From contig CM073593.1 of assembly GCA_037074705.1 (NCBI GenBank), forward strand, positions 8,251,001 through 8,315,000: DNA of 64,000 nt. Direction: 5' to 3'. The notes under the pieces are model-generated. The model ran no database searches. It saw nothing but the letters and a program-made list of their open reading frames with translations, and was not told the DNA's origin. How positions within the stretch are numbered: position 1 is the stretch's first letter; every line of letters starts with the position of its first letter. Shown here in pieces: positions 1 to 11,109 of this stretch. Source of the DNA: Zhengitettix transpicula. Taxonomy: Eukaryota > Arthropoda > Insecta > Orthoptera > Tetrigidae. Position numbers and translations under genes: made by a program.

Positions 1-1055
1 TCGGCAATTTTGTAGGCAAGGCAGTTCAACGAATGTGAGACCGATTCAAAAATTACTGTACGAAGTAATAAGTTCCATTTACAAGAAGAGTTTTACACTC
101 CTTGACGAATGAGTTGTAGTTGTTGATGTTCTTTACATGTTCAGGAAGGCTGTTAAATAGTGCGATACCGGAATAATGAACGCTATACTCGTAGAGACTG
201 AGAACTGAACGGTTCCTCCACGATTGTCCCCGTTACTTGCAAAAAGGTTCATGTGGCGTTTAACAAATTTTAGTACTTCTCATATGTGAGCGCTAGGTAG
301 AGTCAGAATATGAAGTCTGCAGCTTTCTCTAGCATCTGAACCTGATATAATTCTACTGGCTCGTTTTTGCAGTTTGAAAACATCCACACTAAGAGAACAA
401 ATGCCCCAGTTGGCAATACTGTAACACACATGTGAATGAAAGGAGGCAAAATAGACTAGTGAAGCAGTTTTGGTATCAACTTGTTGCATCAATAGTCTCA
501 ATGAGTAACAAACAGAACTAAGTTTGCGCTCGAGGCGATCAATATGCAAGTTCCATTTTAATTTACTGTCGACCTGCAAGCCGAGGAAAGTCACGTGATC
601 TCAGAACTTATCCGTTACGATGTTGTTGGTTTATGTTGTAAAACGAAATAACTTAGTTTTCTGTACATTGAGTGTTAATTTATTGGCGGCGAACCCAAGT
701 ATTTAGGTTTCTAGATGCAGTCTCAATCTTCACATTGAGATTATTTAAATCAATGTCCGTAATTAACAAATTAGTGTCATCTGCGTATAAGACGGATTTT
801 AGAGGGTCCATATATTCTGGGAGATCATTAATATACAAAAGAAAAAGCAGTGGAGCTAATATTGAGCCCTGAGGCACGCCACAAGCAATGCCTGACAAGA
901 GAACCTCACCAGCTTTGTTTCTTAAGGCCACCTTCTGTGTCCGATTGTTGAGGTATGATTCAAAGAGTGCCAAAGCGTTGCCTCTGATCCCATAATATTC
1001 TGATTTTTGGAGGAGTATGCTGTCATCTACAAGATCAAATGCCTTCGAAAAAAAA
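1..1055 (-). mobile_element. Non-LTR retrotransposon (Jockey/CR1-like) remnant, reverse transcriptase part
   Basis: Read on the minus strand from about 1055 down to 1, this is the back half of a LINE reverse transcriptase. Motifs in order are an AFDLVDDSIL block (about 1045-1015), an open stretch 973-680 with GVPQGSILAPLLF and the catalytic YADDTN box, and, after frame breaks, 594-280 with the FLGLQVDSKLKW block typical of the domain after the palm. Decayed C-terminal sequence with stops runs to position 1. The element lacks its 5' part (endonuclease and fingers) beyond about 1055 and has several frameshifts, so it is dead. Its 3' end is outside the window or lost. The clade is inferred from motif style only. 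Confidence 0.85.
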
Positions 1056-1084
1056 TTAGTCAGGAAAAAATTGATAAAGCAATT

Positions 1085-1150
1085 GATACAAATATAATTA
1101 CCACACGTTTCGTCCTTAATTTAGGACTTCGTCAGCTGTACATTTGAGGT
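1085..1150 (-). ncRNA. Hammerhead-ribozyme-like motif
   Basis: On the minus strand CTGACGA (1135-1129) is followed by a hairpin GTCCT-loop-AGGAC and then GAAAC (1111-1107). This is the box 1, stem II, box 2 order of a hammerhead core. A very short stem III (AC...GU) and partial stem I pairing (CAAAT with ATTTG) can be drawn, as in the minimal type I ribozymes described in Penelope-like retroelements. It abuts the truncated end of the LINE but is probably a separate insertion. Activity is not shown. Confidence 0.6.
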
Positions 1151-1159
1151 GGGGCAGTG

Positions 1160-3302
1160 TAAATAATTTGTATTCATCGCCAAGTTACACGATTAAAATC
1201 TGCCAAAACAGATATTGTATAAATAAATTTTAAGTAAAATTTTCCTGACATGCTCAGGTTGCACTGCCTGCTGTAACCGAAATGGTTTTTTATTCAAATT
1301 TAAGATCGGCAAGCAATATGACTTTCCTCAATGTACAATTATGACTAGTTCATAGCTAATTACAAATCTGACTTCAGTTTCAAAGTTTAACAACTTTTGT
1401 TAGAAAAACTGACATTTTTATAGAAGTTCGTGATTGTTAAAGAATTTGATGAGAATGCCTTGGAAACGTAAAGAAAAATTTATTTATATAAAACTAGATG
1501 AGTGGCCAGGTATTTATTCAAATAAGCCGGGCGAAGGAATTGATTCGCCACTAACCTCTTGGTGCACATTTCATTGATCTGCATCAGTAGCGTCTTTGTA
1601 TGGAAACGTTTACGTTCCCTTCTCTTGGCAGTTCCTTGGTGCAAAAAACGAACAGACAACTACTTGATGCTAAGCCATGGCCAGATATGTGACTAGGAAG
1701 CTGTGCACCGCAGATGTTTGAGGGTGTGGAGGAAGACAGGTGCACCTGGGCTCTTTGTGTTCCACTCCACTTACTAGCAGTAGGCCTATGCTTTGGACAG
1801 GAGAACGCGGAGGGCGTCTTTCGAACACAACTGAAACATTCCTGGCATTAATTTGGTCTCAGATCGGTCGCGTGGAGGAAACTTGTCCCGACGCGACATC
1901 CGAGAGAACGACGGAAATTGCACAGCAATTTTGCAGCTCTCGAAAGCACGCTGTTGCTTAGGAAATGTCAGACCGCAGTCTCCTACGAATTCATCATTTA
2001 TATTTCTGTGTGAACCAAATCATGATGATGGAATTGCGTGAAGGAAACGCAGAAATGTTTCCACAGATTCCTCCTTCTGTAGCATTGCTCCTGTGGTGTT
2101 AACAACAAGCATTATAATCTCCTGATACATTCACGTACGACCGCTACATGTCTGTAAACTTATGGTGCCGTGTGGCTTATTTAAAAAGAACAAGAGTAGC
2201 CGCTATTCATTCAAATTCAATTTCCGGACATTTGATATTCTCATACAAACCCGTCAACTAAATTAATAAAACCCTGAATGACCCTGCTTGCTTTCATCCT
2301 CTTATTAATAAATTAAAAGAATATCATCATTCATTCTTACCGCATTTTTATTGTCGTCCTTCAAATTCAAAGGGATTATTCCCATAATGAGTGGTTATGA
2401 TTCAAATGAACTTTTTACGTGGCATACGATGTACTTAAGGTGACATACGTTGGTTCAAATTTTTACAATTTTTATATGGTCGATATTTTTTTTTGACGTA
2501 ATTTACGACCGTGTTCGTGACGTCTCCTCAAGGCCAGCCAACGTACGAGGATTTTACCCACCGCCGAAATGCGTAACACAGCCGCCAACTTAATAGCCGT
2601 AATTAGTTAATCAGATGGAAACGGCATAATGAGCTTGCTCGCTGCGAGAACTTTCAATTACCTCTCATCCGAAGACATTCTTCTGCCCGCATACAGAACT
2701 ACGAATAATTTTTTTCTCAAACATATTCAGAACTGGTTCTGAAAAATATTGAAACATAGGAAATTTAATCACCGTCATCGTCAAAGAAAATTCAGGGTAT
2801 TTAAAAGACTTAATTTTAAAACGTCGTGATAAACTCAAAATTTCAATGCTGATACTGGACAATGCTGTACACTAATTACAGTATGGCATCCAGTCATATG
2901 TATGTGAGGAATAAAAAAGGATGACGGTTGTACACAAAATTACGTCTGTTGCGTTACTCTTCAAGTTAAGTAGGCCTACAGTGACGTTCCGAACATATTT
3001 TGTAGCGTGCAAGGGTTTGTAAAAGGAAGCGGAAATGACCTGTAGGTCTCTTCATGAATACTTTCCGAAGATAATAAGTGTAAAGCGATGCATATTGTTC
3101 CCTGCACTTCCCACGGGTTTCATGATGGTTCCCGCTATGTCACAAAACCATTACAACGTGCACTTTCTCCCACAGACATGCAGATTGCCAAAGTTGTTAT
3201 TACTTAAAATAAAATACAGTTAATTCCTGAAAACCCATTCAAGCAGCGTTAGTTATGTTCATATTTTACTTGTACGTTTATTTAGAACATAAAGCGGCCG
3301 TG
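1160..3302. other. Intergenic, no recognisable feature
   Basis: About 2.1 kb with only short random-looking ORFs (1740-1961 and 1853-2041 overlap in different frames and resemble nothing I know). No splice-consistent coding exon, RNA gene or repeat border could be supported. The octamer taggccta near 1780 and 2970 is a common arthropod repeat word and is not diagnostic. Confidence 0.5.
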
Positions 3303-3304
3303 TA

Positions 3305-4430
3305 CGAGGGTGATCTGAAAAATTCAGACCTAAGAAAGATACAAGACATTTTTTCTTCAAATTTATTTTTATTATTCTATAAAGTCACCTTGTAAGTCTA
3401 CTCGCGTCATGATCCCGTCTCTTTAAATAGTACTCGGCGTCTTTCTCTGCAAAATAATTGTTTACGAAGGAGATGGGCTCGTCATTGAACGAAAATTTCT
3501 GACTGCAGAAGCGAAATTTTTAGCTTAGGGAACAAAAAGAGTCAGTGGGGTGAGTAAGGATGTGCTGATTTCCACCATGGCAACCGCTGAGGTGAGACGG
3601 CGCATTGTCTTGGTGGAGCACAATTTCTTCCCCTCGTAAATGTGGCCGATTATTCGGAATTTCTGCATTGAGTCTGTTATTTTTTTTAAGAGAATCGATT
3701 AGGATAACTCGATGACTATCCCAAAACAGGGTCGCCATCACTTTCCCAGCCGAAAAAATTATTTTTTTTGCTATTTTTCTGGAGGTTTCCCACATCGCAG
3801 TCAACTGTATTTGTGTTTCTGGAATATAATGGTGTATCCAAGTTTCATCTATAGTAATTAATCGGTACCAAAACTCTGATTTATAGCGCCTAAAGCGCGC
3901 CAACAGCACGGTGTAAACGTTCATTCCAACACGTTTTTGGGGTCTAACGTGAGCAAACGCGTCACGCAACGCGATACAGCTTTCTCATGCCTAAATCTTG
4001 ATTCACTCTGTGACAAAAACATGCTTTGGACATATTCATAGCCGCTGCGGTCTGTATCACTTTAATTTGACGCTTGTCGAGCAGCATTTGGTGAACTTGA
4101 GCGATGTTTCCGTCAGTGGTTGCAGTTTTAGAACGTTCACCGTCTCCCAAACTGGTACGGCAACGTTTAAATTCAGCTGTACACAATTTTACGCTAGTAA
4201 ATGATGGTACTTTGATTTGCCTTTCAAAAACAAATATTTAATGACCACTCGATACGCGATTTTTTCCCATTTTTACAAAAATAAACACAGTCAGACAATT
4301 GTCAAACAACAACTGCGTGTCCAAATTGGCTGAAATTTCGGCGAGTACGTTTCAAGACATGCGCAAACACATTCCCTAGCTTTCGCTAACGAGTACTGCC
4401 ATCTTCATGTTGCGATTTGAGAATACCTCA
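3305..4430 (-). mobile_element. mariner transposon, full-length borders, dead
   Basis: Flanked by TA at 3303-3304 and 4431-4432. The end at 3305 (cgagggtgatctgaaaa) pairs imperfectly with the end at 4430 (tgaggtattctcaaa on the other strand), and its layout matches the second mariner at 42133-43325, including a shared tgaagatggcag about 33 nt inside the 5' end. At about 1.13 kb it is slightly short for a mariner. The enclosed transposase is broken (see the pseudogene entry), so it can only be a passive substrate. Confidence 0.85.
3520..4186 (-). pseudogene. mariner transposase (DD34D), broken
   Basis: Two minus-strand reading blocks make up the transposase. Block 4186-3962 holds the N-terminal helix-turn-helix region (EFKRCRTSLGDGERS, then TDGNIAQVHQMLLD). 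Block 3969-3520 holds the start of the catalytic core with IDETWIHHY (first Asp) and LHQDNAPSH (second Asp). The third Asp motif expected about 34 residues on (SPDL.PSDF) is destroyed by indels. The frame change near 3965, the missing start region and the lost third Asp mean no active enzyme. Transposase would bind the inverted ends and cut and paste at TA. Confidence 0.85.
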
Positions 4431-4432
4431 TA

Positions 4433-6525
4433 AATGTGCTCCCATTATCATTTCTTGACACCCACACAACATATAGAAAAATGCTTTTACCTATATTAAT
4501 GCTGTAGCGTCGTAAATGCAACTGCAGCACGACGGGTTGCTCATCCTGGCTCCATAATCAATGTTTTCTTTAGATGGTCAAGAACAGTTATAAAACAGTC
4601 CAGTTATTTTGTTGCCGGGAATGAAGTAACGCATGAAGGATAATGTGTATTGTGGTCTATAAACAGTGGAAGAAACGTGTTATTAAACAGGAGTTATCTT
4701 TAATCTCTTCTCATAAGTCCACTTACTTCAATCAATAAGTGCGTGTAATAAATGCTTCTAGTAGTAAAAAAGCGGGTCGGTTGCCTTCCTGTATAATCAC
4801 ACACGTAGCGTATGATTGAGAGGGAACTCATCTTAACGACCACCTTGGAATTAAGTGGATAGAAGATCTAAGTACATTTGCTTGGCGTGTGATGACTCTA
4901 GTGTTTCATATAGAATGACCATCACTGACGTGACATCAACATACAAGGTAACAGTCGACGTAGATGATCAAGGATATGAGTTGAAATCGTTCGGCTACTC
5001 GAGGAACGGGAACAGGAACGACCAATAACAATTTATTACTAACGCCTAATAATTTAATTATAGACACTAAAATAGATATAACATGAAAGAAAAAGAGGAG
5101 TCCGTAATACCTAAATAACCATATTAAATTGGAATATTTACAAAGGACTCTGAATGTTGAATGAAGTGGAGTTCCACGAGGGAAAACAAAAATGAAAAGA
5201 ATAATCAATGACAATAATAATTGTAACAATAATAGTAACAAAATAAATTTTCAAAAATATTCTGAAAGATGTTTTCCAGCAAAACTGTCAAAGGCTGAGG
5301 AAAAAAAAAGAATGGAGAGAAAATAAGTCAGGAGAAAATATTTTATAGAAACGTTTTCAGAGAGCGTGGAAGAGTTGGACAGGACAGGAATAAAAACCAC
5401 AGTATCGGTAAAGCCATGGAGAGAAATAAAATCCGCACAGCTCGAGAATTCCAGCTATTTTAATTCGCCTGTTTTAAGGACAACGGTCGTGAAAAACAGG
5501 AGCGGTCGATTGAAAAAAACCTCACTCGGAATGTTTATAGCTGCAAAGTAAAGGCAGTATACAATACAGAAAAACAAACAATAAATCCTTACATGACTAC
5601 GAATAAGGCAGAAGTATAAATACCGCATCGTTGGGACTGTCAAATCACACACAAAAACAGTGCAGGTGTTTCTCCTGGAGGCGGATAAGATGCCGCAAGC
5701 CCTGCACCTGAGGAAGTCTCTCTGCCTACGCCACACTCAGTAAGGCGCAATTATAATCACAAACAACAATATTCGATACTCTACAGGTGACGCGAATTCG
5801 TTATAACTTTGTTTTTATCGAAGGAATTTATTGTCAAATCGGTTTGAGTTCTACGGTTCAGGCAAAGTTCACGTTTTCTCTTTAAGCAGAGCAAATTTCT
5901 GAGACAAACTTGAAAAACTCAGTATCACGTAAGCATAAGTAATATAATTAGCAGCCATAACTTAATCTCCACTGTCCTTCCCTTTCCCGTCCTCTCTCGG
6001 GGGTCGTCACTTTTAAAACCAATCACTTACTCATCACTCAGATGAACTCTCCCTCTAGATGGAGATAATTTCTGTGGATTGAGGCGGAATTTCGACAAGG
6101 CTGAAACAACTTCACTCTCAATTTCCCACGAGTCGACCAAGTTCACAGCTTCAGCGCCCAGATAATCCTACATCCTACAAGTCTTCGTTGTGTGGGCTCG
6201 CGACATCCCGGCGCAATGTAATTAATCTGTATATCATTGATTTTTCAGTCCGATCGTGTTTGTACTCGTAGCGGTTTCTAGTAGGACTTATTAGGGCAGT
6301 CATATCTAGTTGTCTTTCCTCGGTTATGATGGACACAGTGCAGTCGACTGGAGGCGGAGGAACCTTCCGCAACTGTGATCCTAAAGATGGACACGCACAC
6401 GATATGCATCATACATTGACTAGTGATGTGACCACAGCAGGTCGGTATATGTATGTATATATGACTGTATGCACAAGTTAGGAGAATCTGTGGATGATTG
6501 GTGAACAAGATATAATATATATATA
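4433..6525. other. Intergenic, no recognisable feature
   Basis: Mostly AT-rich DNA with small ORFs on both strands (for example 4936-5241 minus, a hydrophobic stretch encoded by AAT/TTA-rich repeats). Nothing has a family motif or splice context. A short TA microsatellite lies at 6511-6530. Confidence 0.5.
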
Positions 6526-6529
6526 TATC

Positions 6530-6660
6530 AGCACAACAAAACCCCGCCTGTCCATTGTCGCCTTTGAAATTGAGACCGCTAACAATCCACCATAAATATC
6601 CAACTATCAAAATCATTAATGGCCTCTAATTAGTATTACAATATATATAATTATTATGTA
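6530..6660. repeat. 3' fragment of TGTAAT/ATTACA element family
   Basis: From tcagcacaacaaaacccc to ggcctctaattagtattaca this stretch is repeated almost unchanged at 7550-7665. It is the terminal portion of the ~1-kb element that follows at 6668, so the two copies sit end to end, separated by TA-rich sequence. Confidence 0.75.
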
Positions 6661-6667
6661 TTATATA

Positions 6668-7667
6668 TATTGTAATAAACAAATAAATTTATTGAATTAA
6701 ACAATTCATTTACCTCATTTTGGAGACGCCAAAATGTAATGATTAACTGGAGATTAATTAATTAATTTATTTAACAAAGGATTACTTACTTCACTGAATT
6801 TAATTCAATAGTTGGTTTATGAATCAATTATTTATTTTTGATTAAAACTTTACAATACAATTACTTTTATTCAGGTGAAATTACAACATTTCTAAATGAG
6901 ATTATTTACATTTAAAGTTTTCAATTTTTATAGATTTTACAACTCTTTTCTCAGGGTCACATATTTGGGGCTTCTAAATAAAGAACCAACCTTTATATTT
7001 ACGTTAAACAATAAAATTCCTTTACAACCTAAGAAGTTAAACAATCAAATTCTTTTATAACCTAAGAAGTTAGACAATCAATCAAACGTGGAATCGAAAT
7101 CTGACGACTTTATCTTCAGTTATCGTTTACAAAACTTGAACTAATTTGTTTGTACTTACAAAACATCTGCTGGTACCAGACTTAAATCTCTTGGGATCGG
7201 GCGCACCTCACAATTCACATTAAAAGACCATGAAATCACTGAATCTACATTTGATTAAACAAAACAAGATTGTAACTTTCGGGTCTCTCCTCTGGAAACT
7301 GGAAACTGCTGCTCCTTCCGGATTATTCGTTGGACAGATTGTTACAAATTGTCTCTCTCTGGAATTGGTGGCGGTCACTGTACTTACAGATGTTTATTGT
7401 AGCGTGATTAGGTTACTGGATTAATTTGACTGTCTAAAACGTTATACTCAAATTTAACTTGCAACTTTTTCCGGCTAGACTTATCTGCCTGTCACGCTGT
7501 TCGTTGTTCGACTTCCGACACCCGACTGTTCTGTAAACTCCGCGGTTCAGCACAACAAAACCCCGCCTGTCCATTGTCGACTTTGAAATTGGTGCCGCTA
7601 ACAATCCACCATAAATATCCAATTATCAAAATCATTAATGGCCTCTAATTAGTATTACAATATATAT
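6668..7667. mobile_element. ~1-kb TGTAAT...ATTACA element in TA repeat (copy 1)
   Basis: The element starts ttgtaataaac at 6668 and ends gtattacaat near 7667, with TA-rich repeats outside both ends. About 45-60 nt inside the first end is a ggagacgccaaaatgtaatg block. On the minus strand this resembles a tggcgcc primer-binding-type motif after a CATTACA. The same layout recurs at 14205-15015, 15042-15180 and 20290-21385. There is no ORF of note. The TG...CA ends and motif suggest an LTR-derived non-autonomous element or solo LTR read on the minus strand. A DNA element with 8-bp inverted ends is the alternative. Confidence 0.55.
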
Positions 7668-7689
7668 AATTATTATATATTTATTTCGA

Positions 7690-8235
7690 AAATAAAACTG
7701 GATTTTTGTTCTATATTTGTCAAAACACTACATTTTATGCTTATTCGATAGAAATTATATATTTTCCTTGACTAATTTGCACCTAGATTTCCTAAGAAGT
7801 TAAGACTGAGTATGAGTATCTGAGTATTACACAGCGCTTGTTTTTCAGGAGTATCTACAGAGTCCTAAGTAATGAATTGATAGAGGCAAAACTGGAAGCC
7901 TTGCAGCGATCTTAATAGTAACGGGCGATGACTTGGGCGGGCGACCGGAAACGCTGCACCGGACATGATCCTCGGCTTATACAGACCGGTTCTGTCCATG
8001 GATTAGCTGCCACAATTAATACCGTGTAAGCTTCCATGTGCTTCTTTTCTATGTAAAACAGCAAATAATTGTAAAAACGCTAAAGAAAATTTATAAGCCT
8101 AATTCTAAGACGTAATGAAGAAGGGACGTTTATTGTAAATTGTTCTGTGGTTTAGAAAGTAAGGAAAGCTTAACTAAGCATCAGGCCTAAGGTATAAGGA
8201 AGAAATTGTAGGTGAGCCGAATTTAGAAGTATGGA
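7690..8235. other. No recognisable feature
   Basis: AT-rich sequence without coding potential or a repeat border I can place. Confidence 0.45.
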
Positions 8236-8260
8236 GGAATTTCACACTGGTTCGGGAATC

Positions 8261-8370
8261 GACTGTGATGGATCAGTGGTTACATCGTCCGCCCTGTAAG
8301 CGGGAGGTCCCGAGCTCGATTGCCGGTCCGGTTGACATTTTTCCTCATACTTACAATTTTTTTTTGGATT
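8261..8370 (+). mobile_element. tRNA-derived SINE head
   Basis: A pol III A-box-like tggatcagtgg (8269-8279) and a B-box-like gagctcgattgcc (8322-8334) are spaced as in a tRNA. Between them ccgc/gcgg can form an anticodon-like arm with loop cctgtaa. The loop lacks the universal U33 and the acceptor stem is not convincing, so this is a SINE head rather than a tRNA gene. A T-run at 8359-8367 could be a pol III stop. Confidence 0.55.
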
Positions 8371-9265
8371 TTTTTAAAAAACTTTTTCTTTAACAGTTGC
8401 CTGTGGGTGTTAACCAATAAAAAGTTATCATAACGCATAAACATTATGGTTGCTTTGTAGCTGAGCCATTTTATTCACCACGAAATTGTATGGCTGCTAT
8501 CAAACAGACTCAAGTCTCAGGCTCGACGCCTGTGAAACGTAATGGTGTTCCTAGTGTATTCACTTTCCTGGGACTTTAATAACACATAGTTAAATAAGAA
8601 TCATTTAAATCATCAGTTTCGTTTTAGGCAAGATAATACATTGCACCAATATTTAACGGCGAGTTGTAAATCTTTAATTAACGGTGAAAACTGGAATAAA
8701 TTTATTTTAATAAGAGATCTGACGATATAGGAGTAACATTGTATTAGTTTTCAAAAAATATTAGCATTTTTTTTCAAACTAAATTTGGGACATTATGTGA
8801 TGATAAAAGGGCAATTAAAAGAATTAATCATTAGAGATTATTGAACTGAATTGTTACCTGCGAACACACAGAGATACAATAATGGACGAGAAATCAGGCC
8901 ATGACATTGTAGGTTTTAGTGCGCGTAAGTCGATGGAGCAGCAGTCAGCCACGAAACATTGCTGAATACGGAAGGAATCAAAATTTGTTGGTCAGCCACA
9001 AGACATTGTGGAGTACAGTATAATTAAGTTTAGCAGTTGGTGAAGGATCTTAGTCGAGGACGGAACAAAAATCCATTCAGTTGGAAATTAGAGACAAGAG
9101 CGTCAATCCACATCCAGCCTACGATATTGAAGACCTTTTAAAGTAAAGTCGACAGATATAAATAGGTCGAACGTTTTGGAACAATTGTGCCAGGTGGTCA
9201 ATCGACCGAAATTTAGCAAAGTGAACCATAGGTAAATTCAGTGATACATGGCCTGTTAAAGTGTT
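8371..9265. other. No recognisable feature
   Basis: About 0.9 kb with no ORF above noise. 8870-9240 is somewhat GC-richer and could be an old retroelement fragment, but no motif supports that. Confidence 0.45.
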
Positions 9266-9269
9266 CGAG

Positions 9270-9520
9270 GTGAAAGTTTTTTTTTTTTTTAGGGTAACAG
9301 GCTACATGAGGGTAATCCACGTTGGGCAACTCCCCTTTAATAGCATAGGAAGGGATTTGAAAGGGGGGATGCGGAAGGGTAGAGGAAGGTAGTCAAGGGT
9401 TAACTAGGGCCCCCGGGCTATATTTTAAGGATCCTACCCGGCATTTGCCTAAAGAAATGCAGGGAAAACCCTAGAAAAACCTGCATCGGGTAGGTCGGGC
9501 ATTGGGTACTGTGTTGCAAA
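9270..9520 (-). mobile_element. R1 retroposon copy 1, 5'-truncated
   Basis: R1 is the high-copy family of this window. On its sense strand it ends in ctcatgtagcctgttrccct plus an A run of 7-13. Here that end is at 9281 (complement, T run 9278-9290) and the copy breaks off near 9520, just past gggtaggtcgggcattgg. About 250 bp of the ~540-bp full unit remain. Confidence 0.85.
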
Positions 9521-10035
9521 ATCTCTACAATTGCCCTGGTACCGGTTCAAACAGTGAGTAAAGGAAACATTTAAAATTCATATTGTAAACGTTAATAAAA
9601 GGTAGAATATCGTCAGATTTCGATTTCATTTCGGGTTTTATTTGATTACATTTCGAGAGTTTATTTAAAAATATTTGTCAATAGTAAATTATAAAATTAA
9701 TTGTTCTTTATATAAAAGGCCCAATAAAGACCCTGAGGTAAGAGAAAAGGACATTTTTTGTATAAAATTGTAGTAAAGTTCAGCAAGTTATTTGCTGACT
9801 ATTCAGATTTTCTTACAATGGCTCACAATATTACGCTACTAATACAGTAATATAGAAATTTACAATATGTACATATATATATTGTAGAAAACACGATTGA
9901 TGTTAAAATAGATGCTATTTACAATTCCACATTTTTTAATAGTTATTCTGTATCGCTCATTAATAATTATAATTTCTTCATTTTTTCAATGATAATATCT
10001 CTGTAATGTACAAATCTCTGTATTTACCGATACTG
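9521..10035. other. AT-rich, no recognisable feature
   Basis: No ORFs, a short TA run near 9885, and no identifiable repeat family. Confidence 0.45.
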
Positions 10036-10039
10036 TCAT

Positions 10040-10090
10040 CTTTACCGTTGAAGAGGATCCACATAAGGACCGAAACATGTTGTGTAATTT
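10040..10090 (+). ncRNA. Hammerhead-like motif, slightly decayed
   Basis: TTGAAGA (10048-10054) is one change from the CTGANGA box. It is followed by ggatcc...ggacc, which pairs as stem II with one bulged base, and then GAAAC (10072-10076). A minimal stem III (AC...GU) follows. The 3' flank is a long AATT-rich run. Likely the end of a Penelope-like or related element. Confidence 0.5.
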
Positions 10091-10925
10091 AATTAATTAA
10101 TTAATTATAATATTTTTAATTGTCTGTTATATACTGTATTTCATCAAATACCCTTTATTAGTCTTCAAAGAAATTTCCCCACTAAAATACTTAATTATTG
10201 GCAACTCCTACTCGCAGATAATAATTATCATCACGATATTCATGTGGTGACATTCTATTACCAAGATTCTTTGTCAAAACACTACGGCCAGAAGAAAGCC
10301 TGTTGTGTAATATATGGTCGACTACGTTTTACAGCGTGGACTGAATTATCGTCGCCTTAGATGGTCCCTCCTTCAGAGATAGCAGCAATTTAGGAACATT
10401 AACCGCCCCATCATCTGTCTGTGTCCGAACTTGGAGCTGGCCCCCGGGACCTTGTCAACTAATTACCAAAACGGGCCATCCAGACCTCTCATTGTGGAAC
10501 AGCGGCAAAAAAATCTGTGTGCTCTCCCAGCGAAGCGTCCCCAACACAAACACAAATTACCCTGGCTCCAAATAAGGCAGACGCCCATGGGACGACTGGA
10601 ACCAGTCGCAAGGCCGTCTACTGCACGAGACCAGAGGGTTTGCGGGCAACTTCAGTACATTCTAATATAACCAGAGCATCAAGAATGGAACGTATTTGGA
10701 TTGATTTTTTGTGCTGGACTGGTATTGATAATTCTTAGCTTTCTTGTGTTTATTGGATGGAAACATTTTGCTTACTTCATTTTCCCAAATGTTAATATTG
10801 CAACAGTAACAGAAAAATACAAAGGATCACATCAGCCGACTTTGCGTTACATAAAATATTCCACATTACGGATTTGCAAACTGATGATAAACAAATACGG
10901 AATATCGCATGTTATAAAATATCTC
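10091..10925. other. Unassigned, with two weak ORFs
   Basis: 10431-10670 is a GC-richer 79-codon ORF and 10701-10961 an 86-codon ORF with a hydrophobic start (CAGLVLIILSFLVFIGW). Neither shows a domain I recognise. The second runs into the inverted repeat at 10929, which suggests it is a tail of a mobile element rather than a host gene. Confidence 0.35.
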
Positions 10926-10928
10926 CAT

Positions 10929-11046
10929 GTTCTCGGTTTTCTCACGGGTTTAATAGATTAAAACTTCGCCTAGAAGATGACGACAGAGCTTTTAGTCGTC
11001 GAAACGTCGCGTTTTAATCTATTAAACCCGTGTGAAAACCGAGAAC
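10929..11046 (+). ncRNA. Hammerhead-like ribozyme enclosed by 36-nt inverted repeat
   Basis: Arms 10929-10964 and 11011-11046 are reverse complements with 35 of 36 positions matching. Between them lie the box-1-like CTAGAAGA (10970-10977, canonical CTGAAGA with one extra A), stem II GACGAC (10979-10984) with GTCGTC (10995-11000), box 2 GAAAC (11001-11005) and an ACG-UCG-CGU stem III. The arms would form a long stem I, giving a type I hammerhead layout. Downstream gagaac...ttacaccgggaaag also follows the decayed motif at 13951. The extra base in box 1 may have inactivated it. Confidence 0.65.
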
Positions 11047-11109
11047 TTTTTATCCAACAATTACACCGGGAAAGTTTTCAATCTTTGATTATCTCCAAGA
11101 TGTCCGGCA

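Noticed and set aside
8261..8340. Functional tRNA gene
   Set aside because: Anticodon loop lacks U33, T-arm and acceptor pairing are poor; better explained as a SINE head.
10431..10961. Possible small genes
   Set aside because: No start context, no domain, and the second ORF runs into the inverted repeat of a ribozyme-type element.
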